A stretch of DNA of 64,000 nt. It comes from Rikenellaceae bacterium (GTDB lineage: Bacteria > Bacteroidota > Bacteroidia > Bacteroidales > UBA932). The DNA is taken from contig JALEPJ010000004.1 of the NCBI GenBank assembly GCA_022766385.1, positions 1 to 64,000 on the forward strand, in the 5' to 3' direction. The position numbers were made by a program, and so were the translations under genes. Below, piece after piece: positions 9,007 to 17,218 of this stretch. Each line of letters starts with the position of its first letter. The stretch's first letter is position 1. A model generated the notes under the pieces. That model did not search any database and was not told the DNA's origin. It was given only the letters and a program-made list of their open reading frames with translations.

Positions 9007-10203
9007 TTACTCGCCAATCACTGATAACAGATAGTTACACTTGTCCGGATTGCCCAAAGTCTTGCCCTTGTCGCAGGAAAGCTTGACACAATCGTGCCAC
9101 TCCCTGAGTTCGGTAATACGTCCCTTGGTCAGCTTCACGACTATATTCATAGGGCGGCATCCTTTCACGTCACAGGTCAGGAAGGTTCCCACACCATAGG
9201 AATCCTGCATCCTTCCGGCCACATACTTATGAATCTCGATGGCGCGCTCGATGTTGAGACCATTGCTGTAAACCACCTGCTTGGTCGCAGGATCTATGCC
9301 CAGAGACTTGTACTTGGCAATGATTTTTTCGGTTTGGTCCTCCTCGGAGCCGCTGTCGACACGCAAGCCCTTGTACATCATCGCCATACGCTTCGAAAGG
9401 TTGGAAAAGAAGACCTTGTCGCCGAAACAGTCATAAAGATAGATTCCGTTGTCGCCATCGAAGACGTCGCTGAACTTCTTCATTACATTGAAATTGCACT
9501 CGAAAATGCCACTGACTATCTCTTCGAAGGATATGAGCTGGTGGGACATCGTACCGAGGCATTTCACACCGTGTTTCATCGCGAGCCAGACATTGCTGGT
9601 GCCGGTGAAGATGCCAGGCCACTGTCTGGAATTGTACACCTCTTTCATCACACGCACAACCATATCCTGATGGTCAAAGGAGAAACGGCGGCGTGTACCC
9701 ATATCTCCAAAGGTGAGGCCGTTTTCGAATATCTGGACAGCCTTGTCGCGGGCACGCTGTTCCTCCAGTGCAGCATCATAGCTCTCCTTGTCACCCAGAA
9801 GTTCGTGCATAAGCTCCGAAATCGATGACAGGATAGGCATCTCCCACATAATGGTCGAGAACCACTTGCCATGTACGCTAATTTCCAGATGACCTTCCTC
9901 ATCCTGGCAAATGCTGACTTCAGCAGGATTGAAACGGTAGCCCTTCAGGAAGGTAAAATACCAGAGCGGGAGATAATAGCAGTTAACGCGCATATAATCC
10001 AGCTCTTCCTGGGTTACAACGACATTGGCCATACCGTTTATCTGTTCCTGGAGCAGCTTGTCGAAGCCTTTGGGATATCTGGTTCCGTTCCTGTCACGGA
10101 AAGAGTATTCCACTTCGGCACGGGGATATTGCCTCAAGATATAATACTGACAGCTGAAAGTGTAAAGGTCGTTGTCGGTGAAATGGGTGACAATCTGTCT
10201 CAT
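9007..10203 (-). CDS. pncB: Nicotinate phosphoribosyltransferase
   Basis: The 398-residue enzyme converts nicotinate and PRPP to nicotinate mononucleotide in NAD salvage. It starts with the typical TDNDLYTFSCQ and carries the family's motifs GTSNVWLAMKHGVK, GTMSHQLISFEE and RVDSGSEEDQTEK. Length and frame are normal. It follows the DUF2147 gene by 9 bases. Two PnuC-type transporters elsewhere in this window could bring in related vitamin precursors. Confidence 0.92.
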   Translation of the reverse strand: MRQIVTHFTDNDLYTFSCQYYILRQYPRAEVEYSFRDRNGTRYPKGFDKLLQEQINGMANVVVTQEELDYMRVNCYYLPLWYFTFLKGYRFNPAEVSICQDEEGHLEISVHGKWFSTIMWEMPILSSISELMHELLGDKESYDAALEEQRARDKAVQIFENGLTFGDMGTRRRFSFDHQDMVVRVMKEVYNSRQWPGIFTGTSNVWLAMKHGVKCLGTMSHQLISFEEIVSGIFECNFNVMKKFSDVFDGDNGIYLYDCFGDKVFFSNLSKRMAMMYKGLRVDSGSEEDQTEKIIAKYKSLGIDPATKQVVYSNGLNIERAIEIHKYVAGRMQDSYGVGTFLTCDVKGCRPMNIVVKLTKGRITELREWHDCVKLSCDKGKTLGNPDKCNYLLSVIGE

Positions 10204-10212
10204 TGATATTGC

Positions 10213-10674
10213 TTAGCGGTCATTTATACGTTTCCACTCCTGCGATTCGCCTATTCCGAGTAAGGTGGCGCGCAGGTACAAGTTATTCTTCTCATTGAGG
10301 GTGCAGACGACATTGGCCCTGATTCCTCTCGACGGGTCATAAATCTTGGCTCCGCTCCACTGCTTCTTGGCCTTGTCATAGCCGAGATTCCTGACAAGCA
10401 CAACTTTGTCCATAGGAACAGTCCTGAGGGATTTGTCGGGGTTCTTCAGGTCAAGCGCACGGCTGCCATCGGGATTGTAAGGATTCTCTAACCAATAAAT
10501 CTGGATATCGTAGTTCCCAGACTGATTCTTGGTCACAGCTACCTTCGCTTTCTCGCCGTTGCTGATGATTTCATATTGTCCAACTATATTGTCGGCTTTG
10601 TCATTGTAAGACTGGCAAAGAGCAGTCACAAATGCAGAAAAAGAAAGCAAAAGTGTGAAAATCAGACGTTTCAT
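10213..10674 (-). CDS. DUF2147 family secreted protein
   Basis: A signal peptide (about residues 1-20, cut after ALC) precedes a DUF2147 domain. Recognisable parts are DNIVGQYEI near the start, an IYWLENPYNPDGSRALDLKNPD region and the KIYDPSRGIRANV motif. DUF2147 proteins are small beta-barrel-like secreted or periplasmic proteins of unknown role. A -7 box lies at 10700-10707. It is followed closely by pncB. Confidence 0.85.
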   Translation of the reverse strand: MKRLIFTLLLSFSAFVTALCQSYNDKADNIVGQYEIISNGEKAKVAVTKNQSGNYDIQIYWLENPYNPDGSRALDLKNPDKSLRTVPMDKVVLVRNLGYDKAKKQWSGAKIYDPSRGIRANVVCTLNEKNNLYLRATLLGIGESQEWKRINDR

Positions 10675-10695
10675 AATTGGTATTTAGTCGTTTGT

Positions 10696-10726
10696 TTTGC
10701 AAATATATGAAAAATATGTAACTTTG
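10696..10726 (+). promoter_or_regulatory. Promoter of rpsP-rimM, overlapping a divergent promoter
   Basis: TTTG (10696-10699), a 19-base spacer and TAACTTTG (10719-10726) fit the consensus fully. The minus-strand -7 box TATATTTG of the DUF2147 gene (10700-10707) lies within the same spacer, so the two promoters overlap. Confidence 0.7.
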
Positions 10727-10729
10727 CAC

Positions 10730-10748
10730 TCTCCCTCGGGTAGGGAGA
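10730..10748 (+). promoter_or_regulatory. 5' leader hairpin of rpsP
   Basis: TCTCCCT and AGGGAGA form a perfect 7-bp stem with loop CGGGT, at or next to the predicted transcription start (4-7 bases after 10726). There is no T-run, so it is not a terminator. It may protect the 5' end or be a regulatory site. Confidence 0.4.
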
Positions 10749-10780
10749 ATATGCAGTATTAACTTAAAAACAGATTCACA

Positions 10781-11314
10781 ATGGCTGTTAAGATTCGTCT
10801 TCAGCGCCACGGAAAGAAGAATTTCGCATTCTTCCACATTGTAGTGGCAGACTCACGCGCACCACGCGATGGTCGTTTCATTGAGCAGATCGGCTCATAC
10901 AACCCTAACACTAACCCTGCAACTATCGTTCTCAACTCAGAGAGAGCGCTCGCATGGCTCAAGGTCGGCGCACAGCCTACCCTTACCGCACGCCGCATCC
11001 TCTCTTACGAGGGTGTACTCCTCAGACATCACCTTGACGGTGGCGTTGCCAAGGGAGCACTCACTCAGGAGCAGGCAGACAAGAAGTTTGCAGACTGGAA
11101 GGCAGAGAAGGACAACAAGGTTGCAGCTAAGGTTGCAGGCCTTTCAAAGGATGCTGCTGCCAAGGCTAAGGCCGCTCTTGAGGCAGAGGCTAAGGTTAAC
11201 CAGGAAAGAGCTGAGGCTATTGCCAAGAGAAAGGCAGAGGCAGAGGCTGCAAAGGCTGCTGAAGAGGCTGCCGCTGCTGCTGAGCCAGCTGCTGAGGAGG
11301 TCGCTGAGGCTTAA
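10781..11314 (+). CDS. rpsP: 30S ribosomal protein S16
   Basis: Residues 1-80 are a standard S16 domain ([20 protein letters not shown], then [18 protein letters not shown]). The remaining 95 or so residues form an Ala/Glu/Lys-rich, probably helical tail ending in EEVAEA. Such long tails are common in Bacteroidetes S16; proteins of other phyla are about 80-90 residues. It is followed by rimM after 2 bases. Confidence 0.95.
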   Translation: MAVKIRLQRHGKKNFAFFHIVVADSRAPRDGRFIEQIGSYNPNTNPATIVLNSERALAWLKVGAQPTLTARRILSYEGVLLRHHLDGGVAKGALTQEQADKKFADWKAEKDNKVAAKVAGLSKDAAAKAKAALEAEAKVNQERAEAIAKRKAEAEAAKAAEEAAAAAEPAAEEVAEA

Positions 11315-11316
11315 TT

Positions 11317-11838
11317 ATGTCTGAGGCCACTTCTGAAACATTGCTTCAGATCGCCAAAGTACTGAAGTCCAACGGTACTGAAGGCGGACTCCTGCTCGGA
11401 TTCCGTGACATTCAGCCCGAGGACATCGATTTACAGGAACCGGTATTCATCGAATTCGATGGATTGCCGGTTCCGTTTTTCTTTGAATCCTTCAAGAAGA
11501 AGGGTAATGACAAAGCCATAGTCCGTCTGACTGACATACAGTCCCTCGAAGATGCCGAAGAGGTCGTGGGCCGCGCTGTCTATGCAGATGAGAGCAGTAT
11601 AGCCGAATATGAGGATGACGGAGAAATGAGCCTGGACGACTTTATTGGCTGGCACATTTTCAACGGTGACGAAGAAGTAGGCGAAGTCATTGATTATGAA
11701 GATATTCCAGGAAATCCCTGCCTCTACATTTCCCGAAACGGGGAACAGTTGATGATACCTCTGCACGAAGACTTCATCCTCGGAATGGATGAGGAGAAGA
11801 ACAGTATCAGAATGTCACTGCCCGAAGGTCTGGTCTAA
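11317..11838 (+). CDS. rimM: 16S rRNA processing protein RimM
   Basis: The 173-residue protein helps mature the 30S subunit head and binds S19. The N-terminal RimM domain (SNGTEGGLLLGF, then PVFIEFDGLPVPFF) is followed by a PRC-barrel domain (about residues 100-170, with DFIGWHIF and IPLHEDFI). Its position directly after rpsP is usual. It ends 24 bases from the convergent regulator gene. Confidence 0.92.
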   Translation: MSEATSETLLQIAKVLKSNGTEGGLLLGFRDIQPEDIDLQEPVFIEFDGLPVPFFFESFKKKGNDKAIVRLTDIQSLEDAEEVVGRAVYADESSIAEYEDDGEMSLDDFIGWHIFNGDEEVGEVIDYEDIPGNPCLYISRNGEQLMIPLHEDFILGMDEEKNSIRMSLPEGLV

Positions 11839-11862
11839 AGCCGGGGAGCCCTTCCCTCATAT

Positions 11863-12786
11863 TTATTCCACGGAATTCATATCTATCAGACCGTTCAGCA
11901 GGGCATATACGGTCAGACCGGCAACACTCTTGATTCCGGTTTTCCTTGTAATATTTTTCCTGTGGGTGATAACCGTATGGATGGAGATATTGAACCTGTC
12001 AGCTATTTCCTTGTTTATCAATCCTGTAGCCACTCCCACCAAGATTTCCTTCTCACGCTCCGAGAGACTCTCGTGAGCAGTGTCGGAACTTTCAATCTCA
12101 CGGCCGAAAAGCTCGCTTTCCATCAGCCTGATCATCGGCTCCAACACCAGTTCCTCTATACGCTCGTGCGCCTCCAAATCTTCTTTGAGCGCACTGACCA
12201 GACTCAGGGTTTGCAGCCTCTCCGCGCATAGGCATTGCGAAGGCAATGATTTGAGGATCAGACTCTTGAGGTCAGAAATCTTCTCAATGATATTGTCGTG
12301 GCAATCATCGATATGGTCAATATCCTTGGCTTCGTCATAACTGCCGGAACGCAGGTGCTCAATATAGTGGCGCACATGTCCCTCCTCGTGAGTGAAGTGT
12401 TTCGCCATCTCATCCTCATAATCGGTGAAAAAGCGCCATATCGCCTGTTTCTGCTTTTCTGCGCAGCCCGACAGCAAGCTCTCCAGCGATTCTGAGAGCA
12501 GAAGGAGCGCCTTGTCCCTGTAATATGCGTGGGAATTCTGCAGGTACTTGAGCACAGTATCCAGATTGGCCTCCTTCAAGGACTTATCTGACGGGCGGAA
12601 GCGTGGATCCTCACAGACCTCCGCTATCAAAACCAAAGTCCCAGCATCTGCATCGACACGCCTGCAGGCCTCCTCCAAACTGTCCTGCCCCAAGAAGGAG
12701 TAGAGTTCAAGCCTCTCCAACAGAGGCAGTATCCTGTAATTCTGCTCTAACAGCTCCGTTATCTGTATGGTCTTGCTGATTACCAT
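11863..12786 (-). CDS. RIC/hemerythrin-like sensor fused to LuxR-type DNA-binding domain
   Basis: The 307-residue protein has three parts. Residues about 7-56 resemble the ScdA/RIC N-terminal domain (LLEQNYRILPLLERL, then SLEEACRR), but the usual Cys-Cys pair is replaced by FLGQ. Residues about 80-225 form a hemerythrin-like four-helix bundle with candidate iron ligands His86, His130/His133, Glu134, His158/His163, His207 and Glu211. Residues about 238-302 are a LuxR helix-turn-helix (LSEREKEILVGVATGLINKEIA). RIC proteins use a diiron site to repair NO- or oxidant-damaged iron centres. Fused to a DNA-binding domain, this one probably senses iron, O2, NO or redox state. It is the last gene of the feo operon, 3 bases after the Cys-rich protein. 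Confidence 0.8.
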   Translation of the reverse strand: MVISKTIQITELLEQNYRILPLLERLELYSFLGQDSLEEACRRVDADAGTLVLIAEVCEDPRFRPSDKSLKEANLDTVLKYLQNSHAYYRDKALLLLSESLESLLSGCAEKQKQAIWRFFTDYEDEMAKHFTHEEGHVRHYIEHLRSGSYDEAKDIDHIDDCHDNIIEKISDLKSLILKSLPSQCLCAERLQTLSLVSALKEDLEAHERIEELVLEPMIRLMESELFGREIESSDTAHESLSEREKEILVGVATGLINKEIADRFNISIHTVITHRKNITRKTGIKSVAGLTVYALLNGLIDMNSVE

Positions 12787-12789
12787 ATG

Positions 12790-12939
12790 TCAACGTTTGC
12801 CTATGTTACAGCTGCCCGAGCATTTGCAACAATCCTTGTCGTTACCGCACTTGCAGCCTCCACTCTTCCTCCTAACGCGGATGGCAAGTAAGACCGCTGC
12901 TGCCACTATAGCCAGAACCAATGCTGATTGAATATTCAT
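12790..12939 (-). CDS. FeoB-associated Cys-rich membrane protein, 49 aa
   Basis: ATG at 12939 opens a 49-residue ORF: one transmembrane helix (residues 5-20) and then a basic, Cys-rich tail with six Cys (GGCKCGNDKDCCKCSGSC). This fits the small FeoB-associated Cys-rich family that accompanies ferrous iron transporters. The tail may bind iron or a cluster at the cytoplasmic mouth of FeoB. It starts 14 bases after feoAB and ends 3 bases before the regulator gene, so the three form one operon. Confidence 0.85.
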   Translation of the reverse strand: MNIQSALVLAIVAAAVLLAIRVRRKSGGCKCGNDKDCCKCSGSCNIGKR

Positions 12940-12953
12940 AAACTAACAGAGTA

Positions 12954-15278
12954 TCAAATAATTGCAGATACTATCAAATTTGCTGCCAAAGCGCAGACCC
13001 ATGCGATAGCGCATTGGAAAGCCACTACATATATAGCCCATTTGACTCCCAGTTCCCTTTTAACCGCGGTGATTGCAGCGACACAAGGGGTATAGAGAAG
13101 GCAGAAAACAAGCATAGGGATGACATTCGACAGTGTCATTGCTGCAGAAGCTCCCAGAATAGTGAGGGTCGAAACGACGCTTTCCTTGGAAATAAAGCCA
13201 GTGAGGAGCGCTGCCACGAACCTCCAGTCTGATAGTCCGAGCGGAGCGAATACAGGACTCAGAAGACCCGCAATACCCGCCAGCATACTGTCCTCACCAT
13301 CACAGAGATTGAGTCTGAAATCGAAGGACTGCAAAGCCCAGACTAGGATTGACGCAAGGAAAATTATGGTAAAGGCGAATTGGAGAAAGTCCTTGGTCTT
13401 GTCCCAAAGCAGGAGCGCAACATTCTTCATGCCCGGCATTCTGTAGTTCGGCAGTTCCATTACGAACGGGGCCACATCGTCCGACCTTCGCTTGAATTTG
13501 CCCAGGTAGGCCACAAGGGTTCCGACCAGAATAGCTCCAACATAGAGGCAGGCGAGCACAAGACCGCCTTTGCCAGGGAAGAAGGCGCTGGTAAAGAAGG
13601 CATAAATAGGGATTTTCGCAGAGCAGCTAATATAAGGAGTGAGCAATATGGTCCTGCGCCTGTCCCTCGTTGACGGCAGGGTGCGGGTAGCCATCACAGC
13701 CGGAACCGAGCAGCCGAAACCTATGAGCAGAGGCACTATGCTTCTGCCGCTGAGACCGATTCTTCGGAGCAATTTATCAGTGACGAAGGCCACTCTGGCC
13801 ATATAGCCGCTATCCTCGAGCATCGAAAGGAAGAAAAAGAGGAGTATTATGACAGGAACGAAACTTACTACCATTCCCACACCTCCGAAGATGCCGTCAA
13901 CGACCAGGGAAACCACGGCCTCACTGACGCCCCAGGCACTCAGAGCCGAGCCCACAGCTGCACCTAAACCCCGTATTCCCCTCTCGAGCAAATCCTGGAG
14001 AGGAGCACCAAGCACATCTATTGAGAGATAGATGATCATTGCCATTATGGTAATGAATATTGGAAGGGCTGTATATTTACCCGTAAGAAGCTTGTCTATC
14101 CTCCTGCTGCGCTTGTACTCCTTGCTCTCCCGAGGCTTGACTACTGTCCTTCTGCACAGGTCGCGAATGAAGCTGAATCGCATATCAGCCATTGCCGCAG
14201 CCCTGTCGAGACCGCGCTCAGCCTCCATTTGGGCAATGACGGAGTTTAGCATATCCTTCTCTCCGTCGCTGAGCTTGAGGGCCTTTTCGATAGCCTCATC
14301 CCCCTCGACGAGACGGTCAACAGCAAAACGGACAGGGATGCCCTCCGCCTCGGCGTGATCTTCAACAAGATGCCTGATGGCATGTAGGCAACGGTGGACA
14401 GCGCCGCCATTGTCATCCTTGCCGCAAAAATCCTGGTGAGCTGGTTTTTCCTGATACTTGGCTACGTGAATGGCATGCTCAACTAGTTCCTCCACGCCCT
14501 CGTTCTTGGCAGCTGAAATCGGCACCACAGGTATACCCAGGATGCGCTCCATTTCGTTCACCCTTATGGAACCGCCATTATTCCGCACCTCATCCATCAT
14601 ATTGAGAGCCAAGACCATAGGTATGCCGAGCTCCATAAGCTGCATAGTCAGATACAGATTACGCTCGATATTGCCAGCATCAACTATGTTGATTATGCCC
14701 TTTGGCTTTTCTTTAAGTATGAATTCACGGGAGATGATTTCTTCAGCGGTATAGGGAGATAGCGAATAGATGCCAGGAAGGTCCGTGACCAAAGTCCCGG
14801 GATGTCCGTTAATGACTCCGCTCTTTCTATCAACTGTGACTCCGGGGAAATTGCCTACGTGTTGATTGGAACCTGTCAGGACGTTGAAGAGTGTAGTCTT
14901 GCCACAATTCTGATTGCCCAGGAGGGCAAAGCTGAGAGTCGTACCCTTCGGTAGAGGATTTTCGTGGTCCTTGGAGTGGTAGCGGCCTCCTTCACCCAGT
15001 CCCGGATGCAGGTTCCTGATTGGAGGCATCACTTCCTCCGATAGCGTATCTTCTTCTGCTTCAATGATTTCTATTTGAGCGGCATCGGCTTTTCTGAGAG
15101 TCAGCGCATAGGAATGAATGAGCAGCTCCATAGGGTCTCCCAAAGGGGCATACTGCATCATTTTCACTTTCACTCCGGGTATCATACCCATATCGAGGAA
15201 GTGCTGACGCAGGCGTCCGTCACCTCCTACCTTGACTATACAGGCACTCTTACCCTTTTCCAATTGATCAAGAGTCAT
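12954..15278 (-). CDS. feoB: Ferrous iron transporter FeoAB fusion
   Basis: The 774-residue protein joins a FeoA SH3-like domain (residues 1-75) to FeoB. The GTPase domain has G1 GNQNCGKT at 121-128, a switch region with VGNFPGVTVDRKSG, G3 DLPG and G4 NMMD. A helical GDI domain follows, then the membrane part with two Gate domains (one with IGFGCSVPAVMATR, a Cys expected to line the iron path). It takes up Fe2+ across the inner membrane. The FeoA-FeoB fusion is usual in Bacteroidales. A terminator-like hairpin lies 22 bases before the start. Confidence 0.95.
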   Translation of the reverse strand: MTLDQLEKGKSACIVKVGGDGRLRQHFLDMGMIPGVKVKMMQYAPLGDPMELLIHSYALTLRKADAAQIEIIEAEEDTLSEEVMPPIRNLHPGLGEGGRYHSKDHENPLPKGTTLSFALLGNQNCGKTTLFNVLTGSNQHVGNFPGVTVDRKSGVINGHPGTLVTDLPGIYSLSPYTAEEIISREFILKEKPKGIINIVDAGNIERNLYLTMQLMELGIPMVLALNMMDEVRNNGGSIRVNEMERILGIPVVPISAAKNEGVEELVEHAIHVAKYQEKPAHQDFCGKDDNGGAVHRCLHAIRHLVEDHAEAEGIPVRFAVDRLVEGDEAIEKALKLSDGEKDMLNSVIAQMEAERGLDRAAAMADMRFSFIRDLCRRTVVKPRESKEYKRSRRIDKLLTGKYTALPIFITIMAMIIYLSIDVLGAPLQDLLERGIRGLGAAVGSALSAWGVSEAVVSLVVDGIFGGVGMVVSFVPVIILLFFFLSMLEDSGYMARVAFVTDKLLRRIGLSGRSIVPLLIGFGCSVPAVMATRTLPSTRDRRRTILLTPYISCSAKIPIYAFFTSAFFPGKGGLVLACLYVGAILVGTLVAYLGKFKRRSDDVAPFVMELPNYRMPGMKNVALLLWDKTKDFLQFAFTIIFLASILVWALQSFDFRLNLCDGEDSMLAGIAGLLSPVFAPLGLSDWRFVAALLTGFISKESVVSTLTILGASAAMTLSNVIPMLVFCLLYTPCVAAITAVKRELGVKWAIYVVAFQCAIAWVCALAANLIVSAII

Positions 15279-15291
15279 GCTTCAAGATAAT

Positions 15292-15335
15292 AAAAAAAAG
15301 ACCCGAAAGGCTACGTCAATGCACCCTTTCCGGTC
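15292..15335 (-). terminator. Terminator or attenuator before feoAB
   Basis: GACCCGAAAGG (15300-15310) and CCTTTCCGGTC (15325-15335) pair with one mismatch and a 14-base loop. On the minus strand this is followed at once by eight T. The T-run ends about 13 bases from the feoAB ATG. It may end the small gene at 15362-15538 or attenuate feoAB. Confidence 0.6.
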
Positions 15336-15361
15336 GGTCGATTACTGTATTAAAGTCGGGA

Positions 15362-15538
15362 CTATATCCTGTCCTTGAGAATGAAATAGTAAACAAGTAT
15401 TCCCAGCCAGCTGGTGCAAAGAACGAGCACGGTAAGAAGTATTTTCTTCAACATATCAAGATTGTCCTTCTTGAAGATGTCAAGAACGCACCACACTGCG
15501 GCGATAATACCAAGGATGTAAATAATTTTGCCTAACAT
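15362..15538 (-). CDS. Small two-helix membrane protein, 58 aa
   Basis: ATG at 15538 gives MLGKIIYILGII and two transmembrane helices (about residues 4-19 and 33-52) joined by a charged loop (DIFKKDN). The pattern resembles the phospholipase-D N-terminal-type family of small membrane proteins, often found alone in Bacteroidetes. Function unknown. It lies 68 bases downstream of ispE and upstream of the feoAB hairpin. Confidence 0.6.
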   Translation of the reverse strand: MLGKIIYILGIIAAVWCVLDIFKKDNLDMLKKILLTVLVLCTSWLGILVYYFILKDRI

Positions 15539-15606
15539 ATCAACTCTAATTTTGAATTTTTAAAGATAAGCAAAAAATCCTGAATGTGTAACTTTTTCGT
15601 ATTTTT

Positions 15607-16530
15607 TTATCCTTGAGGACGATGAAGGCTGAAAAGGGCGGATCCGCTGCCAGACATTGAGGCATATACAGCCCCTTCCTCATAGAGTCTGCGCTTGATG
15701 GCGGCCAGTTCGGGATGAAGCTTGAAAACCGTAGCTTCGAAGTCGTTGACCAGAGCGTCTTTCCACGCCTCGACCGGAAGCGCAAGTGCCTCACGCAGAG
15801 GGAGAAGTACCTTACCCAAGCGGTCGCGGGGGACTATGCCGCCATAGGCTTCCTTAGTGTTTACGGCAATGCCTTCAGGGACGTGCACCCTGAGTTCGAG
15901 TCCTTCAAGAACGGGAAAAGCGCCGGTCTCCAGAGGAAGTGAATCATCAGGGCAATGCCAGTCAAGTCCATCATAAGGTGTGAGAATTTCACCCCTTCCC
16001 TCACCTATCATAGGACGCCTGTAAATGAAGAATGCACAGTCACTGCCCAGACGGGCCGCGTACGATGCAAGAATTGCATCGTCCAGTCCGAGCTCAAAGA
16101 GCTCGGACAGCATACGCAAAGCGTATGCGGCGTCGGCCGAGCCTCCGCCCAGGCCTGCTCCCACAGGGGAGGTCTTCTCCAGGAATATTTTAACGGGAGG
16201 GAGGTCGAAGTCATTGTCCAGCAAGGCATAAGCCCTGGCGCTAAGATCATTGAGAGGGTCCCAGTCCACAGCTTTATCCCGGGCAATGGTAATCATCAGC
16301 TTGCCGTCCTCCCGTATTGCCTGCCTGATGCGCCCGTCATCTCCCTGGCCGGCGTATTCAGAAAACAGTTTCGCGTTGGTCTCACTGTACGAATCTGCCC
16401 GGATTATTTCCAGAGTATCGTGTATGAGCGGATAGGGCAGGAAGAGGGTCTCAAGTTCGTGGTAGGAGTCCTCCCTCTTTCTGAGCACACTCAGGCCCAG
16501 ATTGACCTTGACACAAGGATGGCTTATCAT
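15607..16530 (-). CDS. ispE: 4-diphosphocytidyl-2-C-methyl-D-erythritol kinase
   Basis: The 307-residue GHMP-family kinase phosphorylates CDP-ME in the MEP route to isoprenoids. It starts with the substrate-binding CVKVNLGLSVL and has the ATP loop SPVGAGLGGGSADAA (about residues 121-135) and the C-terminal SMSGSGSALF. Its start overlaps the sufD stop by 4 bases (ATGA), which suggests translational coupling with iron-sulfur cluster assembly genes. The last two MEP enzymes, IspG and IspH, need 4Fe-4S clusters, though neither is encoded here. Confidence 0.93.
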   Translation of the reverse strand: MISHPCVKVNLGLSVLRKREDSYHELETLFLPYPLIHDTLEIIRADSYSETNAKLFSEYAGQGDDGRIRQAIREDGKLMITIARDKAVDWDPLNDLSARAYALLDNDFDLPPVKIFLEKTSPVGAGLGGGSADAAYALRMLSELFELGLDDAILASYAARLGSDCAFFIYRRPMIGEGRGEILTPYDGLDWHCPDDSLPLETGAFPVLEGLELRVHVPEGIAVNTKEAYGGIVPRDRLGKVLLPLREALALPVEAWKDALVNDFEATVFKLHPELAAIKRRLYEEGAVYASMSGSGSALFSLHRPQG

Positions 16531-17210
16531 AGATTGCGGACAGTAATTTCTACGTTTTCAATGAGGCCTTCTCTCTGTTCCTCAGGAACGGATGCCAGCA
16601 CAGGCGCAAGGAAGGATATCATCTGTAGAACCCTGGCTTCAGGCTCCGGTATGCCTCTGGACCGCATATAGAACAGCTCATCCTCATTGAGTTTGCCCAC
16701 AGTGGCGCCGTGGGAGCACTCGACATCGTCAGCGTAAATTTCGAGCTGAGGACGGGTATCCGCCCAGGCAAGGGAACTGAGCAGTAGATTGTGATTCTCT
16801 TGGAAGGCCTTGCTCCCCTGAGCATCGGGGGCTACCGTTATTTTTCCGTCAAAGGAAGCCTTGGCTGAGCCGGCCACGATTCCGTTGAAGAGCTGTCTGG
16901 ATGTGCAGCCCCCTACCCTGTGCAGGACTTCCACACTAAGCTTAACCTCAGCATCTCTGCAGATGTAAAATCCAGACAGTGAAGCTTTTGCACCCTCCCC
17001 TACAAAATCAACGCGAAGCTTGATTTCCATAGGCTCAACAGGCATCATTACCAGACAGAGCTCAAGTTCGGCATCTTTTTCCAGCACGAAACTCAAATCT
17101 TCCGCCGGAGTGAGGCAAAGCCTGCGATGCTCCCCGCTCACCACCCTGATGGCGTCCGGATCCACAGGTTTCTCCTGATAATGTCCCTTGTCAATAATCT
17201 TTTCTTTCAT
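16527..17210 (-). CDS. sufD: Fe-S assembly scaffold subunit SufD, short form
   Basis: The 227-residue protein matches the C-terminal beta-helix half of SufD. It keeps the His-bearing CSHGATVGKL motif and the ELFYMRSRGIPEPEA segment that pairs with SufB. The N-terminal helical part of typical SufD (about 420-450 residues) is missing. sufC lies directly upstream, so the missing part was not lost to a frameshift next door. ATG at 17210 is chosen over an in-frame TTG at 17222 that overlaps the sufC stop. It acts with SufB and SufC. Confidence 0.87.
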   Translation of the reverse strand: MKEKIIDKGHYQEKPVDPDAIRVVSGEHRRLCLTPAEDLSFVLEKDAELELCLVMMPVEPMEIKLRVDFVGEGAKASLSGFYICRDAEVKLSVEVLHRVGGCTSRQLFNGIVAGSAKASFDGKITVAPDAQGSKAFQENHNLLLSSLAWADTRPQLEIYADDVECSHGATVGKLNEDELFYMRSRGIPEPEARVLQMISFLAPVLASVPEEQREGLIENVEITVRNL

Positions 17211-17218
17211 AATCGGGC

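Noticed and set aside
15955..16671. 238-codon plus-strand open frame
   Set aside because: Antisense to ispE and sufD, both well supported.
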